DNA of 35,900 nt from Rusavskia elegans (lineage: Eukaryota > Ascomycota > Lecanoromycetes > Teloschistales > Teloschistaceae), in the NCBI GenBank assembly GCA_011316305.1, contig SAUG01000155.1:1-35900 (forward strand), written 5' to 3'. A program made the position numbers and the translations under genes. This document shows positions 1 through 11,334 of the stretch, piece by piece. The notes under the pieces are model-generated. The model was not told where the DNA came from, searched no databases, and worked only from the letters and a program-made list of their open reading frames with translations. How positions within the stretch are numbered: the stretch's first letter is position 1; each line of letters begins with the position of its first letter.

Positions 1-84
1 TTATTTAATGCTTTAGACCGATGTTGTAGAGAATCTCAGGAAATTCTCACGAAGAAGCAGAAGTTATAGGCGGAAGTGGTATAA

Positions 85-900
85 TTACAGTGGTAGAAAG
101 CCAAAGGTCGCGTGTAGGACCGGAGACACTAGGGACGTTTCACGCGTGTGGGGTGGATATTGTTCAGCGCGTGGGGTGGAGCTATCCCTTGCCATTGGTA
201 GCAGCCATGGGCAAGAGGCCTCCACCCTCCATACTCCATACAGTCCGGAATCATCGATGAGGAACACGTCAAAATCCATCAGCTGTTGCGTTTTCAAGCC
301 ATATGGAACATCTCCGGCGCTCTGCGGATGCGCCTGTTCAGATACAACCCTTCTCCTCAAAAGTGTTTCAATCATCTCGACCAATCTCATCTGACCCGGT
401 TTGCTAGTCTAGTTCGGCAAACAGGCACAAGCCAAGCTCCCGTCCTATCTATTGCTGTAAACGCTTCAACTTCATCTCCACTTGTCAAAAATCCGCGAAA
501 AACGATATTGCGGTGTCATATGAGCGTCCGATGTTCAACATGTCTTGGAAATCCTTAGTACTGCCTTCCATTATTGGAATCACAACTAGAGATCCGACTT
601 CCTTCTCATTCGTCTCGACTAGCTAGACATGCTCGCATCTAATCCGATATAGCGTAGTGCAGCCCGAAGATACAATTTGATGCGAGACTTGAGCTGCGTG
701 TACCTATCTGGCGCGAGATCCAAAGTCGAGCCGCGGACTAGATCTGCAGGCCAAGACAGCTGTCACGAGTACGTCGTTTCTTATTAGTCAATCGCCCGCC
801 AATACACATAGAGGAGATCCTGCAGCGGGCTCGCGAGATACGACCCTTGAGCCGTGACCATTCCCAGTGACCTTCGATCAAGATCTTGGTCTATGTTGCG
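85..900 (-). pseudogene. Frameshifted gene remnant, family not recognised
   Basis: Reading leftward on the minus strand, four consecutive segments are protein-like but lie in shifting frames. About 900-620 reads through RNIDQDLDRRSLGM, then LQDLLYVYWRAID, two TAA and one TGA, then LSWPADLVRGS and YTQLKSRIKLYLRAALRYIG, ending in TAG. About 622-487 holds SLVVIPIMEGSTKDFQDM and SYDTAISFFADF. About 496-390 holds EVEAFTAIDRTGAWLVPV. 390-85 is open (101 codons) and contains YGLKTQQLMDFDVFLIDD and LYGVWRVEASCPW. Several in-frame stops (TAA, TGA) could come from CAA or CGA by C-to-T change, as RIP would produce. I recognise no domain. The mosaic could instead be a multi-exon gene whose introns I failed to place, but no convincing splice pairs join the frames. 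Continuity of sense across the segments is an inference from composition. Confidence 0.4.
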
Positions 901-1640
901 TGTCCTGTGTTAGTGTATATCTCGCCCTTGTAGGAAGCAACGGCCTTGGAGTGTGTGGCTACAACTTAGATGAACAGATGGCCCGCAGGTTCCCACAAGG
1001 GAAGCAAGAGACGTAAAGGAGCGGTATCTATAACGAGATTCCAGACAAACTCTGCTCAAGCCACATGAGTTGGCCCTGTCAACCTTGCATGGCCCCTAAT
1101 TTCAAGGCGGGGTATGTAACCCAGACTTCTTACCTTCTTCGATTATCGTATCATCTGAGCCTTCACAGATCCACCACCGTGGCGCTGGGAAGCCACGTGT
1201 TGATGTGCAGGATAAAGTCTTTTGGGTTATTGTCGTTCTCATTCTTTCCAGCCCAACACAAAGATAATAGCTATGTGCTGATCTTATCTTTTCAAAGCTC
1301 TCAAGGCTCGAAGCCGATGCAATGATCATTCTTGACAGTCGGCGAGCTCCTCGTGTTCGGAAGCTTCTGCCGACAGCCATCCAATGGGCCTCTTCAGTGG
1401 CGTCGCCACAACGATAATCTAATTATTGGGTTACATCGCCAGTCCTTACGTGCATGCAGGAAATTACTATGGCGTCCAAAATTCTATACGGTCGTTGACA
1501 AACGACCTGGCGAGGCCCAAGTGCGGGCACACCTTACAACTTGCAGGTTATAAGTGGAGCTCAAGATCCTCATTTGACTCTCAATAGTCGCAAGTTTCGT
1601 CACCTGAGAAGAAGTAATTTGCTAGAGCGATACAGAAGCT
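901..1640. other. Intergenic, no supportable gene
   Basis: This stretch has normal base composition and several short ORFs on both strands (for example 92 codons on the minus strand at 1,102-1,380), none with a recognisable motif or splice-joined continuation. The last ~100 bases must contain the promoter and 5' leader of the downstream secreted-protein gene; a weak TATA-like TTATAAG lies near 1,548. Confidence 0.5.
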
Positions 1641-2528
1641 ATGTATTTCCACAACTCACATGTTCTAGCAACCTTCTGCTTCGCTGCATTTGCTGTGGCA
1701 GCGCCAAGCCAAGAACACCCACTTGACGGAAGGACTGTTTGCAATGCAGACAATGTCCTACGAGCCCTTCAGGCACCAGCCAACAGCGTTTCTGCATCAG
1801 GATTCTGCCGCTCGCTTATACTTCAGGGCGTTCCTACCACGACGCTCATTGTACCTTCGACAACTCCGCCACCAGTGTATAGCATTCCCCTGCTAATCTT
1901 GATATACCATTCGTAGCTAACACGTTGCAACAAGGATCGTGACGACGACGTCTACTATCTCCCGCACAGTCTATCCTAATGGTTTCACCCTGGAGGAGCT
2001 GCCGTATCCGACTTTCGTCAGCCAGTATCCTGCTCCACGCGTTTCAAGCGGATGCTCTTGCCTGCTCGGACCAAGGCCTACGACCACCCTGACTGCTACC
2101 GGGCCTACTGATGTCGGTTCCAACGACCCCTTAACATCTCTCAGCTTGCTGACATCCTGCAGACTTCTACCGTGATAATCACCAGTACGGCGACCCTCTC
2201 AGGTACCTGCGCCACAGCAATCGAGTACTCAGCCGCCTACGCATTTGTTACCAGTTCCGCGATCCAAGCCGTTTCGACCACGTCCGTTGGCCTAAGCAAC
2301 GCATACAACTGCTGCAATGCATGCAACAACTATGTGTTTGGCGCTTGCTTGGCATACTTCAACATCCCGGGGGTGAGTTGCAATTTGCTAGTGGCGAATG
2401 TCTTTCCAAAGGATAGCTGCAGGACTTTTGCGGGCAATGCGGGGATTAAGGTGGCGCCGACTAGGGTGCCAAATAATCTTGGTGGAAGGGGGCTTTGTGC
2501 GAGCAATATTGCGGTGACTACGATGTGA
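1641..2528 (+). CDS. Secreted cysteine-rich protein, three exons, Apple/PAN-like C-terminus
   Basis: Proposed exons are 1,641-1,876, 1,935-2,112 and 2,163-2,528. They join in frame to a 259-residue protein ending at TGA 2,526-2,528. Intron 1 (58 bp) has GTATAG, a GCTAAC branch site and AACAAG; intron 2 (50 bp) has a weaker donor GTCGGT, a CTGAC branch site and CTGCAG. The start is chosen because residues 1-21 form a signal peptide (hydrophobic core TFCFAAFAVA, cleavage likely near Ala20-Pro22). Mature features are CNADNVLRAL with Cys34 and Cys56, a Thr/Ser/Pro-rich middle (65-150), SGCSC at 118-121, and a C-terminal module with the CCNAC cluster (188-192) and Cys200, 211, 224 and 250. The spacing resembles Apple/PAN-like modules of fungal secreted proteins. 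Function is unknown: an extracellular or wall-associated protein, possibly an effector. No GPI signal is seen. The gene lies about 1.1 kb from the RIP-mutated block yet shows no RIP damage. Confidence 0.72.
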
Positions 2529-3640
2529 GAAGGAGGAGTACAGTGGTGGTGGGAGAGAATGGTGACAGATGGCGATGATGACTTTGCAGTCCTTCTTGAA
2601 CTACTTATCAACCCAAAAGGCTTGACCTCTCTTACTAAACGGAAATCTAACCTTTACCTCACTCGTGTTTTGTATGGAGCCCTTATCTAAATCGCCCACG
2701 TTGTAGGACTATCGTTCAGAAAGCCAGCTGATACACTGCCGTTTACGGAGTATACCCACGTATGACTCTGGGACGATCCGTACCGGCACCGTTCGCAATA
2801 CAATGGTTTCTGAGTAAGAACTTTGACAACGACAGCAATCGGTCCTCGTTGGTAGCTTTTCTCCGTTCGTTCTATCACTCGTCTGGCCGGAGGATCTCTT
2901 GCCAGAACAGCCGGGATTTTTGAACAACAGGCATTCTGGAATGGGCGTGCCTTCATGGGGCAGGCGATGTTTCCGATGGACTTTCACTGTTGGTGTTAAA
3001 GCTGTACCGCGATACCCTTGCTCCTTACAATTCTTAAGTACTAGTAGATACGGATAAGTCGCGGGTGCCGACTATGATATACGAAACGTGATGGACAACA
3101 GAAGTCTCATAGTGTCCGATGGTCAGAAGGTTTCCCACGTCAGCGCATTGCACGGCCGATGGTGCGCGATGTCAACCTTTACGATGATAGGAATGACTGC
3201 GACATACCCATGGCAACAAGACCTTTTGTTCACCCTCAGCCTTGCGAGTGAAAATCCGCTAATCCTCCTCAACCCAACAGGCCCCTAGTTCAATAGAAGC
3301 GGATGCTGTAGTTTTGGTGATGGCAGTGTATATATCCATAAGCTCTTTTCGCGGTGCAAAGTATATCCGACAGAAGAGAGAGCGTGTCCATGCACCATTC
3401 CGTTTCTTGCAGATAGGCAGGGCATTCGTCAGCGATGATATTGGGAGGTATTGACGAATAGCATTAGGTAGTTCGAGTGGTAAATCGGACGACATTTTAG
3501 AGCAGTCTGGTCTATGGTGAGCGGACTAGATGTGTATATGATATACTTCAATGAAGTTGAAGATGTTTGTTTGCAAACGATTGTGGAAATGTGACGGACG
3601 TTTATGGCCCTTTGCAACTCGCTAAAAGCTAGCTTTATAT
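2529..3640. other. Intergenic, only unsupported short ORFs
   Basis: Base composition is normal until about 3,600. ORFs of 60-92 codons occur in overlapping frames on both strands (minus 2,687-2,987 in two frames; minus 3,259-3,495; plus 3,088-3,288). None has a domain I recognise and none can be joined across a good intron. An eroded gene is possible but cannot be shown. Confidence 0.5.
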
Positions 3641-3650
3641 TTAATTAATT

Positions 3651-4637
3651 TGTTTTGGTTTTAGTGCCCGGTAAACCAGTGGTTCGGTAAGTAAATCAAG
3701 CGTTAGTATATTAGTATTAAATATACGGTAGCAGAACTTATACTCTAGTTAATTTAATATAAATAACGGATCTTTCTATAGAATTTTAATTTAAATCTAC
3801 TTAGTAATATAATATATCCTTCTACCGATAATTTAACTAACGTAGAAATTTTTATAGATAAATATACTTTATAGTTATTACTTTTTTATCTTCTTCTTTT
3901 ACTAGTAATATTAGTTCCTTATAAATATTACAATTTACTAAAACCTTTTATATACGTATATATTCCCGTAATAGCTATACCGCAGCTAAACTAGACGATA
4001 GTATCTATATCCGTAATAACTATACCTATTTTCGAAGACGTTAACTATTTTATTATAGTTAGAGGAACCTATTTTAATTTCGATAAAAATTTCCTCTTTA
4101 CTGCCTTTAAAACGCGCTATCCGACTTCTCTACTACCTTTTAATCTAATCGACCGGATAAAGTTTCTAGCTATTATAGCTAGCGTACTAGTTAGTAACTC
4201 TATCGCTAGCGACCGTTTTAAATCTACGCGGGCTAAAAAGTACTTTAATAGCTTAGCGGAACGTTTAGATACAGGTTATATAATAAATATAGACAAGGCG
4301 ATAACTATTTATAATTATTTCGTAGTATAGTAGGTAAATATCGCGGAAATATTAGAAGCTGATAATTATATATAACGTCGAAAAAGGACTGGTAGACCGA
4401 AGACTATAAATAACAGAGTTGTATTTATATAATAGAGGATTCGTAATCGAATAAAGAAGGAAATAGTTAAATAGAAGTAATTGACCGCGCTGTAAATTTT
4501 ACCTGACGAATTTTAGCTGTAAAGATTTCTTTACACGTAAAATACAATAATCGTTACCGTATATAACGTTAATGAAACATATATATATATATGAAAACTC
4601 AATATAATCCCAGATAGAAGCCTTCTAAGAAGGGCTA
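3651..4637 (+). repeat. ST1 element copy A (full length, RIP-mutated)
   Basis: This is the reference copy of a recurring element. It starts at TGTTTTGGTTTTAGTGCCCG, followed by TAAACCAGTGGTTCGG, and ends near CAATATAATCCCAGATAG, followed by CCTTCTAAGAAGGG. No terminal inverted repeat or target duplication is visible. CpA and TpG are almost absent while CpG persists, the RIP signature. From about 3,864 to 4,570 a sense-strand reading survives whose stops are nearly all TAG/TAA, as expected from mutated CAG/CAA. It contains TAFKTRYPTSLLPFNLIDRI, then KKYFNSLAERL and RRKRTGRPKT. The encoded protein matches no family I know. Confidence 0.85.
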
Positions 4638-4754
4638 GCTTTATATAACCAGGCAACCAACTAGGCCTTTTAGACGTAGAACCCGCCTAAAACCCTTCCA
4701 GCTATCTACTAGCGTGCTGAAAATCTATTTTCTGTCGCAGAATTGGGTTGTATA
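4638..4754. other. Spacer between ST1 copy A and the TIR transposon
   Basis: A short, moderately GC stretch retaining some CpA/TpG, so less mutated than its neighbours. No gene or repeat partner seen in the window. Confidence 0.5.
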
Positions 4755-6461
4755 TAACCGGTACGATTTTTTAGCGGGATTTTCACATCGCGTATACTAT
4801 ATAGACAGCTTTTTCTCGGTAAATTCTAGAAAAGAAATTCAAAATTCAAATGATTACCACTAATAGAAGCCGTATATAAATATAAATAACTTTTTCAATA
4901 CGAGATTATCTACGCTTTTTTTTTTATATAATAGAATTTTCGGAAAGTAATTCCGTACTCTATTTCTTTCCACTATCAATTTATTTTAAATTAAATAATT
5001 GAACTATAACTATTCGTTCTAAAAAGTTGAACTTTGAAGTTATAATAAATTAGAATATTGGCTCCTAATTAATTAAAGATAGAAGTTATTTCTTTCTTAA
5101 TACGCGATACAGCGTCAATATATTTAATTATTTGTTTCTACTATTTTTTCTTTCAATTAGCTAGTATTTTTGCCTAAATCTCTAAAAAAATCTTTTTATA
5201 CGACTTTTTCGAATTTTATTTAAATAAACGTTTCGTTATAAATTATTTTATCTAGTACTAGTAAAATTTAATCTCGTTAAAATCTGGCGATTTACTAGAT
5301 TAATCTAGTAGAATTCGCTTTTAAAATATAAAATCTTCAATTATCTTCTAGAAATTATAAACTATAACGCTTTTTAATACTGGATAGTATTAGCTATAGA
5401 TAGCGATAATCTATAAAATAAATAGAAAGAAAAACGATTATATTACGTATTTTTCGTAACGATACTAATTAATATTTTCTTTGAACTTTTTAGAGCTTTC
5501 TAATCTCTTGATAATAAAATTATCAGCGTTTCCTTTTTCTATTTTTTAGTTTTAATTCGTTAAATTAATCTAGCTAATTCTTTTTAACAAATAATTTAAA
5601 AAGAAATTATAGATTATATCTAATGAAATCGGCTTAGAATTTAAATATTTTTTTTCGATTTTTTTATCGAATATATAGTAATGATTCAATATATTTTCTA
5701 TATAAACGCGCTAAAAAATAAACTTAGTATAATTTTTATTTAGAGATTTTATATAATCTAAATAACAGCGTTTTGAATCGAGACGTATAAAATAGTAATT
5801 TATCGTCGATTATTTCTAATATAAATTATCGTTTTATCGAAGCAAGACGTTTTTTCGATTTTTAAAATTTTAATAATAGCTTGAATAGAAAGAAATAGCG
5901 TCTAAGTTTATTACGTATACAGACGTTGTAGATTACGGTATTAGAAAAGATTCGATAACGATCTAGGCTTTACGACGTTAGATTTTATTCTTCGTAGTAT
6001 ATCGTATTGATTAACGCTTTATACGTTTATTATATCGTGTAAATATCTGTTACGATAACGAAATCAAAGAGTTTAGATAGTAAAAGATTAAAATTTTACT
6101 TCTCGGCGACGCGTTTTTTAATATTTCGAACGATTCCTTTATTTACGCTAACGCGATTACCAATCTAACGATTTAATAGATAACTAATTAAAATCTTATC
6201 GAATTAAACATTTCGTTTAATAGAATTAAATTTAATAGCGTCTATTTCACAAGATTTTATAATTGAGGTATTTTAGTAGAAAAGCGCGAGATCGCGAAGA
6301 TAAATAAAACGTTAGCGGAAGAGATCCGCTGCGGGTTTACTATAAGAAAACGCTATCGTACTAGATAGTTTTCGTTTTCTTTTTGAATTTTAGTCGAGGG
6401 AAAAAGCTGTCTATATAATATACGCGACGTGAAAATCCCGTTAAAAAAGTCGTACCGGTTG
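4755..6461. mobile_element. 1.7-kb DNA transposon with ~66-bp TIRs and TA flanks (RIP-mutated)
   Basis: The left end (4,755-4,820, TAACCGGTACGATTTTTTAG, then CGGGATTTTCAC) is the reverse complement of the right end (6,396-6,461, finishing GTCGTACCGGTTG) over about 66 bases. Differences are mostly C/T or G/A, as RIP gives. The first base T on the left corresponds to C on the right, so the original tip was CAACCGG. TA dinucleotides flank both tips (4,753-4,754 and 6,462-6,463), matching the TA target duplication of Tc1/mariner-type elements. The 1.7-kb length suits a once-autonomous element, but the interior is so AT-rich that no DDE transposase motif can be read. Class assignment therefore rests on TIRs, TA flanks and size. 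Confidence 0.8.
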
Positions 6462-6840
6462 TATATACTCTAAAACTATTCCGGTCGATTTAGATTTTCC
6501 GAACGTCACTGAATTTTAGGAAATTCTCGTCCGATAGTAGTAAATACCATTTGATTTCTTTCATTTCGCTTTTATTCGAAATTAAACGACGAATTAAAAT
6601 CGCTTCCGGTGAATTTAGATATCTACCGAAAATCTATTATTTAGAAGTATCGATGTATATAAATCTCTAGCAGTTATCGTTGAAATCTATTACGTCTAGA
6701 AATAAATGTTATAAACTATTGTATAAAGAAAATAAAGTGGGCGCAGTAGATAAATAAAAGTATATAGATTTACTAAACGTGAAAACTCTGCTATAGAAAT
6801 ATAGAGACGTTACGTAAATACGCTAACCGTATTCGGTAAC
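6462..6840. other. RIP-affected DNA without assignable feature
   Basis: AT-rich with moderately depleted CpA/TpG. It contains no ORF of note and no match to other repeats of the window. Confidence 0.5.
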
Positions 6841-7916
6841 CGCTGGACGAAGCAGTCGTATCTGCGTGTATACAGCTGCACTTGACTTTTCAACACTTTC
6901 TTACAGTGTTACCGGGTGCCGCGCAGATCTATTACCATAACAGCCTCATCAGCATTTATATACGCATGAGCCTAGCATAGGTATAGCGCAGCTCTCCTAA
7001 ACCGGTAAATTCAACTCCTCCAAACCGGTGAGCTCAGCTCCTAACCAGCGAGCTCAGTTCCCTCAATCTTGCGAGGATGCCAGCGAGCAGATATTGATCG
7101 AATAAACTGAACAGTCGTTCGAAGGTACTGAGTTGATATCAGAGCGCCGATGATCAGATATAAATTGGTGATGTTGAATATAGATTGCTTGACGATGCTA
7201 GATACGCTTGGCGATAATATTGCCTTGCGAGTATCCGTCACTTAATCTAGTAAACCCCTATAATTTGAAAAGCTCTTCTAGAATCCAAACAGGGAAACAT
7301 GCCGAATATATTTAATTTAAAGGCCAAATTCGATACGAGAAAAAAGGAAGATAAATGGCTATATAGCCATTAACTGATAATTAAAATAATTACCACCAAA
7401 TCGAACGAGAATCGCCTAGACTGTTATGGACGTACGTATACACGAATCGCGATAGTTTCGTCAAAGGTCCACGAAGTGAAAAAGAAGATCCTGGTTGATT
7501 CTGGTAAAGGAGGTTGATAAAATAAGGCAACGACGAAGCAATGAAGCGAAGAAGCAATAAAGCGAAGAGAAAGCAGAAATCTTCCAGTTTCAGTTCGGTA
7601 GCTGAATCGTATACGGAATTCGATACGAAGTTAATCTATATTCAATTTATTTTCTCTATATCTGATTGGTTGATTTTAATACGTTCAAGAATGCTGGAAA
7701 TAGATTGTTCGAAGCATTGTATATTAATTGGCTGGAAGGCGACTCCGTATATCTAATTGATCGATATTGGTCTGGTTCGCCAGGTAAACCTCTGATCTCT
7801 GATCTCTGGCTTTGGCAGGCGTAGGAGAAAGGAAAGATAACTTGGTGGTATCTTTCAAGACTATTTTTACCTGCGGCTCTTTTCTTTTTTATTAGCTGTT
7901 GCGGCGCCTCCGATGC
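6841..7916. other. Island less affected by RIP, no supportable gene
   Basis: Composition returns partly to normal (CpA and TpG are common) between two RIP blocks. Short ORFs (minus 7,041-7,241, 66 codons; plus 7,541-7,756, 71 codons; a further plus-strand open segment ending at TAG near 7,821) show no known domain. The segment around 7,300 (MPNIFNLKAKFDTRKKEDK in plus reading) is protein-like but stops at once. It may be part of an old element or the pre-insertion target of the Copia element to the right. Confidence 0.45.
6994..7059. repeat. Three imperfect tandem units of 21-23 bp
   Basis: Units beginning at 6,994, 7,015 and 7,038 share CTCCT(CC)AAACCGGTGAGCTCAG-like sequence. They vary by small indels and substitutions. 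No function is evident. Confidence 0.6.
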
Positions 7917-8163
7917 TGTAAAACGATTGGATATGGATGTATGATCGTATTGATTAAGATATACGAGAAGTGTAATCTATAGTATTACTAAATTATATAA
8001 AATATAGCCGTTACTAAAATACGCTAAACTTAATAGGATAGATATTATATCTAAATAGATATACTACGTAATCTTAGTAACTATTTTAGAGAAATTTAGA
8101 TAACTCTCTTATAATAATCCCGCTATATAGGTTTTTATACCCTTTTAGAATTGGTTACTTATA
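7917..8163 (-). repeat. Copia LTR, left copy (3' LTR of the minus-strand element)
   Basis: It starts TGTAAAACGATTGGATATGG and aligns to 13,422-13,664 throughout, for example the shared TAACTCTCTTATRATAATCC and CCCGC. Its first ~55 bases keep TpG and CpA; from about 7,975 rightward it is RIP-mutated. The inner boundary is uncertain by about 15 bp because a small indel occurs near 8,145-8,155. Confidence 0.85.
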
Positions 8164-8299
8164 TTTTTAATTTTAACTCTATTCTTCGCTGCTATATATT
8201 ATTTTAAACTTTATCTTTCTCTTTAATATTACCGGATTTAAATATATTAGTAACGTTTAAAGCGCTAGAAGCGGTAATAGAAGAATCGCTATTATAGCG

Positions 8300-8690
8300 T
8301 TCTTTTAAAAGCAGATTCTAGAACCCTAGTAAGTTTATAAATTCTTTATAATATTATACCGGAAGAGCTTTTATAAAGCTATCTACTGGAGTTATTATAG
8401 AAGCTATATATCTAATAGATATATTTCTATTATAAATCTTCTAGTATAGCTAGTAATAATAAATATTAATATATTAGAACTTCTTTATAAACTGCGAGTT
8501 AATATTTTAAAATATTTATATCGTTTATATATTATTAATTTAGATATATAGTTTATAGTCTGGATTAAAAAATATTTCTTTAAAAAATCGATTTTATTAT
8601 AGAAGATCTTTCTCGCTAGCGATAGCTATAAGGAGCTTGGCTTTAATTAAACTCGTTATAACCGTTTTCTATTTTAAAGCTTTCTAGTCT
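8300..8690 (-). pseudogene. Copia RNase H domain remnant
   Basis: The minus-strand reading contains FFNPDYKLYIQINN, then INSQFIKKFWYINIYYYW, YNRNISIRYIASIITPVDSF and IKALPV. It follows the Copia pattern of a 'cDNQ..i' core, then 'kHIdir.Hf.Re', then 'adiftK.L' with His codons turned to Tyr and Gln/Trp codons turned to stops. This is the C-terminal end of the Pol polyprotein and lies just upstream of the 3' LTR, as expected. Confidence 0.8.
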
Positions 8691-9249
8691 ATTATTCCGC
8701 CGAATAATTTAAACGCGTAACTCTATAAACTTCGCTAAATTACTAGATTATCTACGAATAAAACGTTCGATAAAGTAATAAATAATATATTTAGATCGTT
8801 TATCTAAATATCGAAGACGATTAAATAGAATATATAATATTCTAAATACTATATAGTTTTAATTACTAATTCTAGATAACGTTCCGATAGATTTATTAAA
8901 AATTCTAAAAGCTTTAGAGTGGTAAAACTAATATTAGTGCGAGTAACGATTACTATAAAATTAAATAATCCGACTAGCTACTAGTATAGTTGAATTTACT
9001 AGAGTTCGGCCGTACCTATATTTTTAGTAAACGTTTCGGAGCTAATAACTAGAGTTTTAGGAACTTTATTTAATAAATTAATATTATATTTCTTTATAAT
9101 TTTATCGATATATAAGTTTTAATATAATAATAATTTATAGACTTCTCGATCGCGAGTAATACGAATTCCTACAAATCAAAATACTTTATTCAGATATTTT
9201 ATTTTATAGCGTTTAAAGAATTTTATCTAGAATTCTTTAATATATTATA

Positions 9250-9430
9250 TATTGTAGTCCTCGTAGATAATATAAATATCGTCTATAAGCAAGAATATTA
9301 TTATATATTTATAAATAAATAAATATTCTATTTTAGATATCGCTAAAAGTCCTAGGTCTATTAGAGTATTTAAAAGATTGTAAAACTATAGCGCCGGCGA
9401 CTACTTTACGCTATAGAGCGTTTTAAGGAG
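9250..9430 (-). pseudogene. Copia reverse transcriptase core remnant
   Basis: Minus-strand translation gives KTLYSVK-stop-SPAL-stop-FYNLL, the counterpart of the Copia block 'LYGLKQAPRLWY', the stops being mutated Gln and Trp codons. About 35 codons later comes IIIFLLIDDIYIIYED, containing the catalytic Asp-Asp box (LIDD in place of YVDD). Together these identify the polymerase palm. The frame is continuous between the two motifs. Confidence 0.88.
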
Positions 9431-10882
9431 TTATAAAAAGATAGACTTCGACTTTTTCTAGCTTAGTAGAGGCTTTATATAGGTAGGCTTATTAATATCC
9501 TAATTAGAAAAGGCGTTAACCGTATTATACTATCTAATTTAGAGTATAAAATACGTAATAATAGCTATAAATACCCGAAAGATACGAATTGCGAAAATAG
9601 TAGCGTAGATATTAGCGTCGATACTTTAGAGATCTCCTCTAATATAAAGGCGTGCCTTTAATTTAGTTAAATAACTCTATTTATCGAATTTATATTTAAA
9701 AACCTATATAAAAGGAACAGACTTTTTAATATATTAAACTATAGTACCGAATACTATATCCTTCCAGATATTTTTATCCTATAGTTTCTTTATTTCGATT
9801 TAAACGGCTTCTATAAATTATTTTATAAGCGGATATTTTAATATATTATTCTAGAAACGAGGTTCCGGCGGTAGTTAATTACGGTAATAGCGTATTTCTA
9901 ATAAGAAAAGCTAGTAGTCTAGTATTAGAACGCTATCTTTATATATTATACGAGTTAGAAGATAGGCGGCGAATATTATAAAGAAAACTGTAGGAATTCC
10001 GATAGCAGTATATTAAAAAAGAATTATATAGGCCTCGCTCCGTTTTAATTTATTTATAGTCTTTTTAGTAGTTATTTTTTCGGCTTTATTTATTTTATCT
10101 ATTTTCTTTTAGCGGCGTATAATACTTGGAAAAATAATATTATCTTTAGTATAATATAGTTTATTTAGGCTATAAGTTCTCTTTAGCTCTAAAAATATAG
10201 AAGTAGACGGGAAAAGATTTTCGTTATCTTTAAAGAATCCAGGTATATTTTTATCGAATATAAATCTGCTATTAAATAACTATATATCTCTTTAAATAAG
10301 TTCGTCAAGCTGTCCTATTACTTTTATAAAAGGAGTATCCTCGTTAATAGAATTATAGTATAATTTATAGCAGCGTTCTATCCTCTAAAGTAGAAGGCGA
10401 TAGAAGAAACTGGTTTTCTTTATCTTTTCCTTTATTATTGGATATTAGAGGCGAGAATTCTTTTCTAAATACGTCCGGATTCGTTTAGATTTATTTAGAG
10501 GCGTTATCTTTATTATTTTCTCTATTATTTAATTCAGTAATAGAATAGTCTATATATAGGATATCGAATATATTATATATAAACGGCTCCGTCTATAGCT
10601 AAATTTAATTAATTTCTCTAAATTAATAGAACGAAATCTCGTTAAATATAATATTACGAGTACGGATAACCTTTCTCTAACTTAAATTCCAGATAAAGTA
10701 GATATTCGTACTATTATATTCTATTAGAAATCTAATATAAATTCTAGAAAATAGCTTTTAGAATTTCGGAATATATTTAGCTAATATATAGGCTTTATTG
10801 CCGTATACTCGGAGGTAACCTAGATATAAAACGGTTTTTATAACTATCTAGAATAAAATCTTCTATATAAATTTCTTTTCTA

Positions 10883-11334
10883 GTATAATATTTATAAAAT
10901 AGGCGGCGGCTAAAATATTCTAGAGCTAAAAATAGTATAGGAGATTTACTCCGTTTATTATTATTCGGGCTTTAATTATAAAAATATAGTTTAATTGTTC
11001 CGAAAAACTATTCTAAATTTATATATCTAGGGTAGCAGATTTCTAGAAGATTCCTAGCTCTATAATAAAGTTTAAAAATTTTTTACCTAAGGTTAGTTTT
11101 ATATCCGACCGTATAAATACTATTTTATTTTTATAGCGTACCTAAATAAATTTAAAAGAGTAGTAAAAAAACTTAGTAGCTTTTGATTTAAAACGATAAG
11201 TTTCGACGATATAGAAATCCGTTTTAATATATACGATATATAAGATCTAGTAATAATAGTTTAAACCGGCGGCTATTAGAATTAAATCGTAAATAATACG
11301 ATAGAATAGCTCGTCGGAGTCCTCTAACTTATAT
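10883..11334 (-). pseudogene. Copia integrase catalytic core remnant
   Basis: The minus-strand frame runs for about 150 codons with only convertible stops. Readable blocks are WILYIVYIKTDFYIVETY (Trp from TAG), then IVFIRSDIKLTLGKKFLNF, then ATLDIQIQNSFSEQLNYIF and IIKARIII. These match the Copia integrase pattern 'D..T.f..v..lk.Ks.A', 'lrsDnG.Ef' and 'ypqQNG.aER.nrtl...aR.ml'. Position ahead of RT on the element confirms Copia order. Confidence 0.87.

Noticed and set aside
1102..1380. 92-codon minus ORF as a gene
   Set aside because: No domain, no joinable exon and no homologous look; left as intergenic.
8152..8170. TGGTTACTT next to the left LTR as a primer-binding site of a plus-strand element
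   Set aside because: Integrase, RT and RNase H all read on the minus strand, so a primer-binding site would have to lie beside the right LTR.
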